Below, one piece after another: positions 1-9,446 of a stretch of DNA of 64,000 bases (position 1 is the stretch's first letter; each line of letters begins with the position of its first letter). The notes below the pieces were generated by a model. The model was not told the DNA's origin, did not search any database, and saw only the letters and a list, made by a program, of their open reading frames with translations. The position numbers and the translations under genes were made by a program. This stretch comes from Novipirellula artificiosorum (GTDB lineage Bacteria; Planctomycetota; Planctomycetia; Pirellulales; Pirellulaceae), in the NCBI RefSeq assembly GCF_007860135.1, contig NZ_SJPV01000007.1, positions 388,253 to 452,252 on the forward strand. Direction: 5' to 3'.

Positions 1-2017
1 GGTCGCGGCTAGGATCGGCGATTCGCAGCGGTGCCAATCCGCTCTGTTTGCGTCCCAACAGATCGCCTGGACCTCGCAATCGAAAATCGGCTTCCGCCAA
101 CGCGAACCCGTCTTCGGTTTCCTCAAGCAGCTTCAATCGTTCGTTTTCCGTCGGTGGTAAATCACCGTCGGTAAACAGGCAGAGGTGACCAGCGTGCGAG
201 CCTCGCGAGATACGGCCTCGTAGTTGATGCAATTGGGCCAATCCAAACCGTTCAGCGCCAAAAATCGTCATCACGGTGGCATTGGGGACATCGATTCCGA
301 CCTCGATCACGGTGGTGCTGACCAGGACATCAAAGCGTCCTTCGGAAAACGCCCTCATTGTTTGTAGCTTGTCCTCCGATCGCATTCGTCCGTGCAGCAA
401 CCCAATCCGAAAATCTGGCAGCGTTTTCTCGCAGAGATCTTGGTACACCGTTTCGACCGACGAGACATCTTCGCTTGCTTCCTCACCCTTTTCCTCCTCG
501 GCGTCGTTCGATGACAACACTCGAGGTGCCACCACGAAGGCTTGACGGCCTTCCTGTAACCGATCTCGTACAAACGACCACCACCGGTCTTTCCAACCAT
601 CGTGGGCCAAATAGGTGTTCACGGTCGCTCGGCCCGGTGGCTTTTCGCGGAGCGTGCTCAATTCCACATCACCGAACAACGTCATCGCCATCGATCGTGG
701 AATCGGTGTCGCTGACATGACCAGGTAATGCGGGTCCACTCCGCCGCTTCGAAGTGCAACTCGTTGTCCTACTCCGAATTTGTGTTGTTCATCGATCACG
801 CACAACCCGAGCTTGTTGAATTGGATGTCTCCGTACAGCAACGCCTGCGTGCCGACAAGGATGTCGATTTCTCCTGCCGCAGCTTGACGGATCGTCTTGG
901 ACCGTTGCGACTTGGTCAATGATCCGCATAGCAACCCAATTCGTACGCGACTTCCTGCGAGGATCTTGTTCAAGGTGTCAAAGTGCTGCCGAGCGAGTAC
1001 CTCGGTCGGTGCCATCATCACCGCCTGATGCTCGTTGGCCACCGCGAGCATCATGGCATACACGGCGACGACGGTTTTTCCACTGCCGACATCGCCTTGC
1101 AGCAATCGGTTCATCGGGAACTGGCACGACATGTCCCCTTTGATCTCCTGGATGGCTCGCAGCTGGTCACTTGTCAATTCGAACGGAAACCGGTTCAAAA
1201 TGCGTGCGTCAATCATTGCGCTGGGGGTGAGCGGTGGTGACTTCAAATCGCTCGTCAGTTTTCTCCGTCTCATCGCCAATGCGAGTTGCATCACCAGCAA
1301 CTCTTGGAAGACCAAGCGTGTTCGCGCGGCTTGCATCGAAGCTTCGTTGGTTGGTTGATGAATCTGTTGCAGAGCGGTTTCGATTTCGGGGAGAGTCCCC
1401 GCAAGTTCGATTCCGGCTTCTCGCAGCTGCTGGGCCGAGGATTCACGCAACGAGAGCGGCATCACCTCGACAAACTGGCCTGCCACTGCCTCGAGCACAT
1501 CCGCGACCAAAACTCGCAAGTCCTTTTGGCGAACGCCTTCGGTTAGCGAGTAGAGCGCTAACATTTTGGGTTTGGCAATATCCTCGTCGCTGTCAAACAA
1601 CGTGATTTGAGGATGCACAAATTCCATTCGCAATCCCGTCAACTTGGGCGTGCCCGAGATCATCACCTTTTGGTCAACCCGCAGCTGTTCGGCTCGATAG
1701 GGTTGGTTAAAGAAGAGGATGCGCACGGCCCCGGTTTCGTTTTCAACAATGGCACCGAAAACCGACTTTCCAGGTGATCGCGATGCGAGTTCGACATCGG
1801 TAATCTTTCCGATCAGCGACGCTGGTTCACCCTCTCGTAGTTCGCCAACCGGTCTGGGTGGCGCCGGTCGCTCGTAATCACGAGGAAAGAAAAACGCGAC
1901 GTCCTGAGCCGTTCTTAGTCCCAATTTCGCGAGTCGGTTCGCGCGGACGTTTCCCATGCCCGACAAGAACGGAAGGGGCGTGGACATGCGAACGGGTGGT
2001 TTCGAGTTTTCTTCCAT
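1..2017 (-). CDS. recG: ATP-dependent DNA helicase RecG (3' end cut by window)
   Basis: Branch-migrating helicase that remodels stalled forks and Holliday junctions. About 672 codons are visible and the C-terminus lies outside the window. Reading the minus strand from the ATG at 2017 gives an N-terminal wedge/OB region (GMGNVRANRLAKLGL near residue 21), Walker A GDVGSGKTVVA, motif Ia MAPTEVLARQH, the DEQH box DEQHKFGVGQR typical of RecG, motif III MSATPIPRS and motif VI QLRGRISRG. An in-frame stop lies immediately upstream of the ATG at 2017, so this is the longest possible start; an alternative ATG lies at 1987. The gene diverges from the M13 peptidase gene. Confidence 0.95.
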   Translation of the reverse strand, partial: MEENSKPPVRMSTPLPFLSGMGNVRANRLAKLGLRTAQDVAFFFPRDYERPAPPRPVGELREGEPASLIGKITDVELASRSPGKSVFGAIVENETGAVRILFFNQPYRAEQLRVDQKVMISGTPKLTGLRMEFVHPQITLFDSDEDIAKPKMLALYSLTEGVRQKDLRVLVADVLEAVAGQFVEVMPLSLRESSAQQLREAGIELAGTLPEIETALQQIHQPTNEASMQAARTRLVFQELLVMQLALAMRRRKLTSDLKSPPLTPSAMIDARILNRFPFELTSDQLRAIQEIKGDMSCQFPMNRLLQGDVGSGKTVVAVYAMMLAVANEHQAVMMAPTEVLARQHFDTLNKILAGSRVRIGLLCGSLTKSQRSKTIRQAAAGEIDILVGTQALLYGDIQFNKLGLCVIDEQHKFGVGQRVALRSGGVDPHYLVMSATPIPRSMAMTLFGDVELSTLREKPPGRATVNTYLAHDGWKDRWWSFVRDRLQEGRQAFVVAPRVLSSNDAEEEKGEEASEDVSSVETVYQDLCEKTLPDFRIGLLHGRMRSEDKLQTMRAFSEGRFDVLVSTTVIEVGIDVPNATVMTIFGAERFGLAQLHQLRGRISRGSHAGHLCLFTDGDLPPTENERLKLLEETEDGFALAEADFRLRGPGDLLGRKQSGLAPLRIADPSRD

Positions 2018-2263
2018 TCTGATTCAGCGACAGCCGCATGGGGTGGGGCTAAAGCATTTTCAAGACGGACGTGCGAGCTGAACAGGGTGTCAGGAACGAA
2101 TGGCATTGCCGGTTGGTCGAGCAGGACTTACGTTTCGGGTGGTCGTGCCGGACGTCAGTCTATCGTCCGCTGTTGGCCGTGTCATCCGCTCCAAGGCTTT
2201 TGGGGGCGCGGATGCGCGCGGGGATCGCTTGGAGCCGGACGATGGCCAAGAACCGGCCGGGGA

Positions 2264-2291
2264 GTGACATTCAGTCGAACTTGCCTACAAT
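2264..2291 (+). promoter_or_regulatory. Sigma70-type promoter of the M13 peptidase gene
   Basis: -35-like GTGACA at 2264-2269, 16-bp spacer, -10 TACAAT at 2286-2291. This lies 52 nt before the peptidase start. The 325-nt divergent spacer 2018-2342 shows no other gene. The same TACAAT box precedes several other genes of the window at similar distances. Confidence 0.45.
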
Positions 2292-2342
2292 CGGTCTCTC
2301 ATTCACGTCTGAACAAAACACGATTGCCGGAGAGAGCGACCT

Positions 2343-4388
2343 ATGCGACGTTTCGCAGCAACCCCCTTTTGGATCTTGACCGCATTGATCGGCTCGTTTT
2401 GGGGCTCCCAATTGGCCTGTGCTCAAGATACGGCTGCATCGAAAGCGTCCGGAATTGACCGGTCGTTGTTTAGCGACCAAGTTCATCCGGGCGACAACTT
2501 CTACGAGTATGCTAACCAGAAGTGGCTCGAAAGTACCCCCATTCCCGCAGACAAATCGGATTACGGCATCTTCACGATTCTCAACGATACAACGCGAGAG
2601 CAGGTTCGCGAATTGATTGAGGAAGCGGCCGCAAAAGAGAACCAACCGGGCTCCGCAGCACAAAAAGTGGGCGACCTGTACCGCAGTGTCATGAACACCG
2701 ACGCAAGGAACGCGGCCGGCATCAAGCCGATCGAAGGGCTGTTGAACGAAATCAGTGCGATTGAAACGAAGTCCGACGTTGCTCGTGTGCTCGGCAAACT
2801 CAGTCGCAGTGGTGTGTATGGCCCAATGGCTGCCTATGTTGGCGTCGATGCCAAGGACAGTGATCAATACACCGTCTATCTAACGCAGTCCGGATTGACG
2901 TTACCCGACCGCGATTACTATCTCGACGAGGAGGCTCGTTATGTCGAGCTTCGTGAGCAACTGCAAACCTTCATCGCGGACCTGCTCGGCAACTTGGGTG
3001 CTGTCGATGCGAAGGCGGTTGAAGCAATTGCGTCGATCGAACAGCAAATCGCGAAAGCTCATTGGAGCAAGACCGAGAACCGTGATCCGGAAAAAACCTA
3101 CAACGCCTACACAACCGACGATCTCAAAGAGAAGTTTGGCCAATTCGATTGGCTCAGCTATGCCGATGCGGCAGGGCTGAACGCTCAGACACAATTCGTT
3201 GTCCGTCAGCCAACTTACATCGATGCATTGGCAAAACTATTCGAATCGACCGATGTCGCGGCATGGAAGTCCTACCTGCGTTTTCACGTCATCGATGCCT
3301 ATGCGTCATCGCTAACCGAATCGCTGGAGCAGCGCAGCTTTGATTTCCACGGCACCGCAATCAGTGGGATCAGTGAGCAAGAACCCCTTTGGAAGCGCGC
3401 CGTCAACACGACCAGCAGCGTGTTAGGAGAATTGGTCGGACAAGTCTACGTGGAACGGCATTTTAAACCCGTGGCAAAAAAGCGAATGAATGAGCTGGTC
3501 GAAAACTTGAAACGCGCGTTCGCGAAGCGAATCGATTCACGCGATTGGATGAGCCAGGGAACCAAGAAGCAAGCACTCGAGAAATTGAATCTGTTCACGA
3601 CAAAGATTGGGTATCCGGACCAGTGGAAGGACTATTCAAAGCTCAGCATCGACCCCAATCATCTGGCGGGGAACTTGATCGCATCCGCTCAATTTGAGGA
3701 CCAACGCGACCTTGCAAAATTGGGGGGGCCGATTGATCGAAACGAGTGGCACATGACCCCTCAAACGATCAACGCGTATTACAATCCGACGATGAACGAG
3801 ATCGTGTTTCCTGCTGCAATCCTGCAGCCTCCGTTTTTCAATCTCGCGGCTGACGATGCCGTCAACTATGGAGCGATCGGCGCAGTGATTGGCCATGAAT
3901 TGAGTCACGGCTTTGACGACAAGGGCAGCAAATACGATGGACATGGCAACTTGCGGTCATGGTGGACGCCAACGGACCGCGAGGAATTCGAACGGCGAGC
4001 AGCAATCTTGTCGGAGCAGTACAGCCAGTATGAACCGGTTGCCGGTAATTACGTCAATGGCGACCTCACCCTTGGCGAGAACATCGGCGATCTCGGTGGC
4101 CTAAGCCTCGCATACGAAGCGTACCGTTTGTCGCTCGAGGGGAAGGAAGCCCCGGTGATCGACGGGCTGAACGGCGACCAACGGTTCTTTTTGGGGTGGG
4201 CACAAATTTGGCGAAGATTGTATCGCGAACAGGAGCTGCTTAAGCGATTGATCACCGACCCGCACAGCCCGAGCGAGTATCGCGTGAATGGCATCGTTCG
4301 CAATATGGATGCCTGGTATGACGCATTTGATATCAAACCAAACGATCCGCTTTTCCTAGCGCCCAAGCAGCGTGTTCGGATCTGGTAG
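2343..4388 (+). CDS. Secreted M13 (neprilysin/PepO-like) zinc metallopeptidase
   Basis: Zinc endopeptidase of family M13 that cleaves oligopeptides, 681 aa, the usual full length for the family. Residues 1-27 form a signal peptide ending near LACA-QD, so it probably acts in the periplasm or outside. The zinc site is intact: HELSH at 518-522, followed by GFDDKGSKYDG, with the third ligand Glu579 in GENIGDLGG. The substrate-binding block NAYYNPTMNEIVFPA lies shortly upstream of the HELSH. A purine-rich ribosome-binding site (GGAGAG) precedes the ATG. Monocistronic. Physiological substrate unknown. Confidence 0.93.
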   Translation: MRRFAATPFWILTALIGSFWGSQLACAQDTAASKASGIDRSLFSDQVHPGDNFYEYANQKWLESTPIPADKSDYGIFTILNDTTREQVRELIEEAAAKENQPGSAAQKVGDLYRSVMNTDARNAAGIKPIEGLLNEISAIETKSDVARVLGKLSRSGVYGPMAAYVGVDAKDSDQYTVYLTQSGLTLPDRDYYLDEEARYVELREQLQTFIADLLGNLGAVDAKAVEAIASIEQQIAKAHWSKTENRDPEKTYNAYTTDDLKEKFGQFDWLSYADAAGLNAQTQFVVRQPTYIDALAKLFESTDVAAWKSYLRFHVIDAYASSLTESLEQRSFDFHGTAISGISEQEPLWKRAVNTTSSVLGELVGQVYVERHFKPVAKKRMNELVENLKRAFAKRIDSRDWMSQGTKKQALEKLNLFTTKIGYPDQWKDYSKLSIDPNHLAGNLIASAQFEDQRDLAKLGGPIDRNEWHMTPQTINAYYNPTMNEIVFPAAILQPPFFNLAADDAVNYGAIGAVIGHELSHGFDDKGSKYDGHGNLRSWWTPTDREEFERRAAILSEQYSQYEPVAGNYVNGDLTLGENIGDLGGLSLAYEAYRLSLEGKEAPVIDGLNGDQRFFLGWAQIWRRLYREQELLKRLITDPHSPSEYRVNGIVRNMDAWYDAFDIKPNDPLFLAPKQRVRIW

Positions 4389-4474
4389 ACGAGGCAGAAG
4401 TGAGGCCGTCGCTGATGCGGGGCCAGTTCATGGTGCTGCGGGGAGGCGGTCCGTCGACGTCCAAGCGTCAAGGT

Positions 4475-4807
4475 TTACGCCAAGGCCGGTTGGTCCGTGT
4501 ACAGTTCAAGGATTTGGCTTTGAACTTTGACCGCTCGCAAGAGGATCCAAAGCTGGTCCGGCGTAAATTGAACGGGACCGCTATTGCACATTTGATCGAG
4601 CTCATCGGCGACAGCGGCATGTTGATCGGCCGCCGCCTCGAGCCGGAAGCTGGCATTTTTCCATGCAGAAAGCAGGGCATCATCATTGGCGAGCTTTCCC
4701 TCATCTTCGGCCTGGATCAGAATCAGCAGGCTAAGGCGAGCGATTTCGATGGACTGCAATTCGGGGCGGAGTGCAGCGAGTCGTCTTGCGAGTTCGTGAC
4801 AAGTCAT
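4475..4807 (-). CDS. Conserved hypothetical protein
   Basis: Not assigned to a family. The 110-aa product from the ATG at 4807 (MTCHELARRLAALRPEL) is predicted to be largely alpha-helical and soluble, with no signal peptide or membrane segment. Longer in-frame starts exist at 4873 and 4909, but the sequence they add looks like leader DNA, and none of the three has a strong ribosome-binding site. The long open frame on the other strand (4400-4855) has the composition of an antisense shadow. The gene lies between the peptidase and kinase genes, facing both. Confidence 0.6.
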   Translation of the reverse strand: MTCHELARRLAALRPELQSIEIARLSLLILIQAEDEGKLANDDALLSAWKNASFRLEAAADQHAAVADELDQMCNSGPVQFTPDQLWILLRAVKVQSQILELYTDQPALA

Positions 4808-5096
4808 TTGGATAGGGTACCTGGCAATCAATCCGGTCGGACTTCGATCGTCTGACCCGCTGAAGGAGGACATTGCTTTGAGAAAAGGGCAAAACAGTAT
4901 GGCCGCCATGCCACGATCGTGCTGGTTTTCGAGCCTCGGACTCCCCCCCGGAGCCGAGAGGCAAGACCGAACTTCCTGTCCGAGTCACCTCAACGATTTA
5001 ATAAAACCTATGTCAAGATCTCGGCCGGTGCAAAAAAGTTTTGCGGTGTTTATCGCGGTTTGGAATTCATTTTTCCAATTTCTTGTTTCAAATGCT

Positions 5097-5102
5097 TATA
5101 AT
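5097..5102 (+). promoter_or_regulatory. Possible -10 box of the kinase gene
   Basis: TATAAT at 5097-5102, 17 nt before the chosen kinase ATG, with no convincing -35. If used, the leader would be about 10 nt or the start would be a downstream ATG (5156). Confidence 0.3.
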
Positions 5103-5119
5103 CAACTTCACGCGTTGCA

Positions 5120-8100
5120 TTGATGCAACATTCAAACGCCGTTCTTGAATACAAGATGCCACTACGAAACGACGATGAATTTTTTTCGGTCGACCCGTCC
5201 TCGGACACACAAGTCCGTGGACAGCGAGATCGTGATACGTTTCAATCGGGCGTCGCCTCCGATCCGATCCACCCCCTTTGGTCCGAAGGCGATCGGTTGG
5301 GCTCGTTCGTCCTCGAACGATTGTTGGGGAAAGGCTCAAGCGGTTTTGTCTATCGTGCGTATGACGAGAACACCGGGACACGCTGCGCACTCAAATTGCT
5401 GCTGCCGGCGAAGTTCGAGAATTTGATCCGCAACAAGCTCGGATTCCGGCGGATGATCTCACTGCGGCATCCCAACCTGATTCATGTCGATCGGATTCAC
5501 CAACTCGGCCAGTTCATCGCCTTTTCGATGGAAGAAATCAAGGGCGTGACCTTTGCCCAGTGGACTCAGTCGGTGGCAGACGGCGTGGCAGACGGCCATG
5601 TTCTACCGCTGGCACCGGGGCAGACCGAGGGGGGGCAAGATCAAGGCGGTCCGGCCAAACATGCTGTAGAGGCTGCTCGGTCCACGGAGCTTCCCCTGGA
5701 TCGAGCCTTTCAGCAATTGTTAACACTGATGCATCAGTACGCCTCGGCGCTAGCGATGATGCACTCCCATGGCTTGGTGCATCGCGACATCAAGCCTCGG
5801 AATTTGATGGTTGGATCGAATGGGAATGGTCATGTGATCGACTATGGACTCGTTGGCACCATCGACGTTGAAAGTGACCCGTCGGGTTATCGCGACTACT
5901 TGGTCGGCCCGAGGCATTACTTTGCACCCGAAACGCTTTGGGACCAGTACTACTTGCCAGCGAGTGATATTTTCAGCCTGGGGTTGGTCCTCTTGGAAGC
6001 GATTCACATTTTGGATCGAGGGCATCGAAAAGGCAACGATCCGATCCAGCAGGAATCGATCGTTCGATCCCAGGCGAATCCTCGTGACGATGAAGCGTTG
6101 ATTCGAAAATCCTTTGTCGGGCTGTCGTCGAATGTGCCAGCGTTCTTGCTCGAGGCCTGTCAAGAAATGTTGCAGCGAGACCCCGGTGATCGACCGACCG
6201 CAGCCGAGTTGAGTCGGCTTGGCTCTTCGGCCGCCCCGATCGGTGTCTGGTTTGAAAATGCAATCGTCGGTCGCGAAGAAGAGCTGATGATCGCTTATGG
6301 TTGGATTGACCGCATCTTTGATGGGGAGATCGGTCGCCTTCATATCGAAGGGCCGTCAGGGATTGGCAAATCGCGTCTGTTGGACGACCTTGAGCACTAC
6401 ATCAAACAAAAACGCTGGGGGCAGGTTTTTCGTGCAAGGTGTCGGCGGGGCGAAAACCAGCCGCTGCAAGCCTTTGACCAAATATGCGACGCGATCGCGA
6501 CGCGCTACATGAAGAATGATCGCGAAGTGATGGAGCTCGATCCAGTCAGCACGGAGATTTTACATCTCGCTTTTCCCGTTTTGAAGAAGGCAATCCGTGC
6601 CAGTTTATCGGTCGATCCTGCTGGTAAGACGTCGAAACGGCTTGATGCACTGGAGGCGGGCGTCCGGTTGACGAAAGAGTTGCGAATCATTGGCCCGCTG
6701 ATCCTAATCATCGACGATGCGCAATGGGCGGACCGGGACAGTTTGAATTTTCTCGACCGTTTGCATAGTGTAAGCGGGGGGATGCTCGGAGTCATTACAG
6801 TCTCTCGTCCCGAGGGCGATCTGCAGAATTCGCCGCCAACCTTGCGTTTGCCACTTTCTGCGATCTCTGACACCGCCGCCAAGGCGTTGTTGGTCAACGC
6901 CGCGAGGCGATGCTCGGTCAGCTTGAACGATTCGATGATCCGTCAGCTGATCGACGCGGCTGCGGGGAATCCTTTTCGCTTGATCGATTTTTCGGAAGAG
7001 TTTCGGCCGGGCGGCGCTCTGCATCAGGCGGCGCAAGCCGATGGCACCGAATCAGGGTCGATCGCGGTCGATGGCATTCGCCATCTGTGGCGAATGCGGG
7101 TCAAGCGTCTTAGTGAAAGCGCGAAGACGGTCTTGTCGTACATTGCTACGGCAGACCGTCAAGTTTCGATGCGTCAATTGGGCGAATTGATCGGGGAAAA
7201 GGAGTCGATCGACGCGGCGGTCTCGGAGCTGGCGCAAGCCCGTTTGGTGCTTGACGAAGCGACCGGGGGTGAGTGCATTTCCGTGATTCACGATAGTGTA
7301 ACCGACAGTTTGTTGAACACCCTGTCGGACGAGCAAAAGCGACGCTGCCACAGCGAGTGGGCCAGTTTGCTGGCACGTCAGGATGACGGAGCGAAAATGG
7401 CTGCTCGAATCGCTACCCATTTTTTTGATGCCCAGGAGCCAAGTCTCGCCGTGGCGTACGCGATCATGGCCGCAGAGAATGCCGAACGATATGTTGCCAA
7501 GACCGAGGCAGCTCGCTGGCATGCTCGCATCATCCCCTTCGTCTATGGGGCCGAACGCATCGAGCGGATTCGCCAGGCGGCCATCACTTTCGCCGAGGCG
7601 GATCGGCCGACAGAGGCAGCAGAGTATTATCAGCTGCTGGCGTCGGAAGTCGAGCAGGAAGAGAGCATCGAACATCAATTGGTTGCCACCGCCTTGTTGA
7701 TGCGGAGTGGCCATTTTTCAACGGCTCAAACGCAACTGAGAAAACTGGCGAAAGCACTCGGTGCTCCACTCGTGAAACCGGCTTGGCTCAGCAAGATCAT
7801 GCTGGCAAGCACACCGTTGCGACTTTGGGTTGCACGACTTCGTGATTCCGTCGGAACCTGGGGCTCCGAAACGGCGTCGACCCGGGACCGCCAACGATTG
7901 CAACTCTGTTTGTCGGTCGCTCGGCCGTTGTCAATGTTCGACAATTTGTACGCTGCGGAACTCAATGTCGCGGGTGTTCGTGATGCCGCACGATACGGAA
8001 CCGAAGCACAGCGGATTTTGGCCGAAACCGGAGCAGCCGTGTTTGGATCCTATGACCGAGGAGCGGCGCGGATTCGCAGTGAGGTGTTGCTACAGGAACT

Positions 8101-9034
8101 ATTGCCGCGTGCGGTGGAGTTGGGGAACCCGAAAGCAATCGGTGACGTCTGGGCGGGGATCGTCGTTTCCAACGCCTTGGCGTTGCGTTGGCGACGGGCC
8201 AATACGTCCGTCGCGACCTGCTTGCAGCATTACCGATCCCAGTCCGATCCACTCAGCTTCGAAATCTCGCACACACGTTGGCTCGATATTTGGGCGCAAT
8301 GGAATCTGGGTCAGTGGCGTCCGATGATGGATGGATGCAACCAAATGTGTGAGGATGCCCTGCAACGCAACGACCTGTTTCAGTGGATGGTCATGAGCGG
8401 TGCCGCTGGCGCATCGGCGTGGCTGATGCGAGACCAAGTTGAACAGTGCGCCAAAATTCGAGAAGATAATGCCAAGCATGTCATGCCCGGGGTTGGCATT
8501 CAAATGTTCAACTTCACGGAATGGCTTGCTAACCTCCACTTGACGATCTACCGAGGTGACTTTGCCAAGGCATGGGATCAGTTTGAATCGCTTCGGCCAG
8601 GTCTGATGAAGCTGCCATTTAGCAGGCTGCAACTAACGCGAGTGACCGTTTTATCCACCGGAGCGTTGATCTGCCTGCATTTGCTCAAGACAGAATGCGA
8701 TGAGCAATGGGCCGTGCGCGCCAGAGGTTTTCTGCAACAGCTCAAGCGAGAGCAAAATGCCTACGCCGATGTGCTGGCGTTGCTTTACGGCGGATTGCTA
8801 AGACAGCTTACTTCATCGACCCGCACCAACAAGAAAGAAGCTTGTCGTCAATTAACCCTCGCATGCCAAATGGCTAAGAGCCAACAGTTGCGGCCGTATC
8901 AATTGGCCGCTCAAGACGCAATTGACACGGTGGTCTCCGGCGAAGCCGTGGGGCATCTGGCTGACCGCATGCATCGACACGGAGTCAAGATGCCTGTTCG
9001 ATTCAGCCGCTTGTATACCGTGGATCTCGACTAG
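5120..9034 (+). CDS. Serine/threonine protein kinase fused to an AAA-type ATPase and TPR-like region
   Basis: Large signalling protein of 1,304 aa. The Hanks-type kinase domain spans roughly residues 60-375: glycine loop GKGSSGFV (70-77), Lys92, catalytic HRDIK (221-225), DYG at 241-243 instead of the usual DFG, and APE at 269-271. It is followed by a STAND/AAA_16-like ATPase with Walker A GPSGIGKS (411-418) and Walker B LILIIDDAQWAD (Asp532/Asp533). The remaining C-terminal part is helical and TPR-like, as in MalT/AfsR-type regulators. No membrane segment is seen. The stop overlaps by 4 nt the stop of the convergent rplK remnant. The last third is duplicated at 13403-14523. Targets are unknown. 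Confidence 0.92.
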   Translation: MMQHSNAVLEYKMPLRNDDEFFSVDPSSDTQVRGQRDRDTFQSGVASDPIHPLWSEGDRLGSFVLERLLGKGSSGFVYRAYDENTGTRCALKLLLPAKFENLIRNKLGFRRMISLRHPNLIHVDRIHQLGQFIAFSMEEIKGVTFAQWTQSVADGVADGHVLPLAPGQTEGGQDQGGPAKHAVEAARSTELPLDRAFQQLLTLMHQYASALAMMHSHGLVHRDIKPRNLMVGSNGNGHVIDYGLVGTIDVESDPSGYRDYLVGPRHYFAPETLWDQYYLPASDIFSLGLVLLEAIHILDRGHRKGNDPIQQESIVRSQANPRDDEALIRKSFVGLSSNVPAFLLEACQEMLQRDPGDRPTAAELSRLGSSAAPIGVWFENAIVGREEELMIAYGWIDRIFDGEIGRLHIEGPSGIGKSRLLDDLEHYIKQKRWGQVFRARCRRGENQPLQAFDQICDAIATRYMKNDREVMELDPVSTEILHLAFPVLKKAIRASLSVDPAGKTSKRLDALEAGVRLTKELRIIGPLILIIDDAQWADRDSLNFLDRLHSVSGGMLGVITVSRPEGDLQNSPPTLRLPLSAISDTAAKALLVNAARRCSVSLNDSMIRQLIDAAAGNPFRLIDFSEEFRPGGALHQAAQADGTESGSIAVDGIRHLWRMRVKRLSESAKTVLSYIATADRQVSMRQLGELIGEKESIDAAVSELAQARLVLDEATGGECISVIHDSVTDSLLNTLSDEQKRRCHSEWASLLARQDDGAKMAARIATHFFDAQEPSLAVAYAIMAAENAERYVAKTEAARWHARIIPFVYGAERIERIRQAAITFAEADRPTEAAEYYQLLASEVEQEESIEHQLVATALLMRSGHFSTAQTQLRKLAKALGAPLVKPAWLSKIMLASTPLRLWVARLRDSVGTWGSETASTRDRQRLQLCLSVARPLSMFDNLYAAELNVAGVRDAARYGTEAQRILAETGAAVFGSYDRGAARIRSEVLLQELLPRAVELGNPKAIGDVWAGIVVSNALALRWRRANTSVATCLQHYRSQSDPLSFEISHTRWLDIWAQWNLGQWRPMMDGCNQMCEDALQRNDLFQWMVMSGAAGASAWLMRDQVEQCAKIREDNAKHVMPGVGIQMFNFTEWLANLHLTIYRGDFAKAWDQFESLRPGLMKLPFSRLQLTRVTVLSTGALICLHLLKTECDEQWAVRARGFLQQLKREQNAYADVLALLYGGLLRQLTSSTRTNKKEACRQLTLACQMAKSQQLRPYQLAAQDAIDTVVSGEAVGHLADRMHRHGVKMPVRFSRLYTVDLD

Positions 9035-9374
9035 CCTTCGACGATGATGCCCATGCTGCGGGCGGTGCCTTCAATCATCCGCGTTGCATGATCGAGGTTA
9101 CGAGCATTGAGGTCCGCCATTTTCTTTTGGGCGATCTCTTCGCATTGGCCCCGTGTCACGGTGGCAACCTTGTCTTTGTTCGGAACGCCACTTCCCTTAG
9201 CAATGCCGGCACTCTGCTTCAGCAAGGATGCGGCTGGGGGGCTCTTGGTGATGAACTCGAAGCTGCGATCGCTATAGATGGTGACGATCACCGGGATCGG
9301 GGTACCATTGTATTCTTTGGTTCGATCGTTGAATCCCTGGACGAATTGTCCAAGGTTCACGCCGTACTTACCCA
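7914..9374. repeat. Direct repeat, copy 1 (kinase 3' end plus rplK part)
   Basis: About 1,461 bp repeated at 13403-14863 in the same orientation with no indels (constant offset 5,489 bp). By reading the two copies against each other I see 3 substitutions in the first ~170 bp, none over roughly the next 1 kb, and about 10 in the last ~270 bp. Confidence 0.95.
9031..9374 (-). pseudogene. 5'-truncated ribosomal protein L11 gene (rplK remnant)
   Basis: Codes for L11 from LGKYGVNLGQF to the C-terminal IIVEG, closely matching the intact copy at 14520-14945. The first ~28 codons (the MAKQVTGVAKF start region) are missing. Upstream, the open frame continues to a GTG at 9591, but that part is transposase DNA read out of frame, so the apparent 186-aa product is a chimera and not an L11. 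The remnant has one amino-acid change (Ile for Val before TKSPP) and otherwise synonymous differences from the intact copy, so it decayed recently or came from a related lineage. Confidence 0.85.
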
Positions 9375-9391
9375 GGGGGGCTCGTGCCGCA

Positions 9392-9415
9392 GGGGTCAGG
9401 CCTTGTCTTGGGTGT
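9392..9415 (-). repeat. Imperfect inverted repeat flanking the RAYT pseudogene (3' side)
   Basis: On the minus strand it reads ACACCCAAGACAAGGCCTG then ACCCC. It is nearly the same as 10243-10265 on the plus strand, so the two face each other around the transposase remnant, as expected for REP-like or terminal inverted repeats. Confidence 0.6.
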
Positions 9416-9446
9416 ACAGACCCAGCAAACGCTCGATTTCCTGAAG

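Noticed and set aside
4400..4855. Plus-strand 151-aa frame
   Set aside because: Antisense to the small conserved minus-strand gene and of poor protein character.
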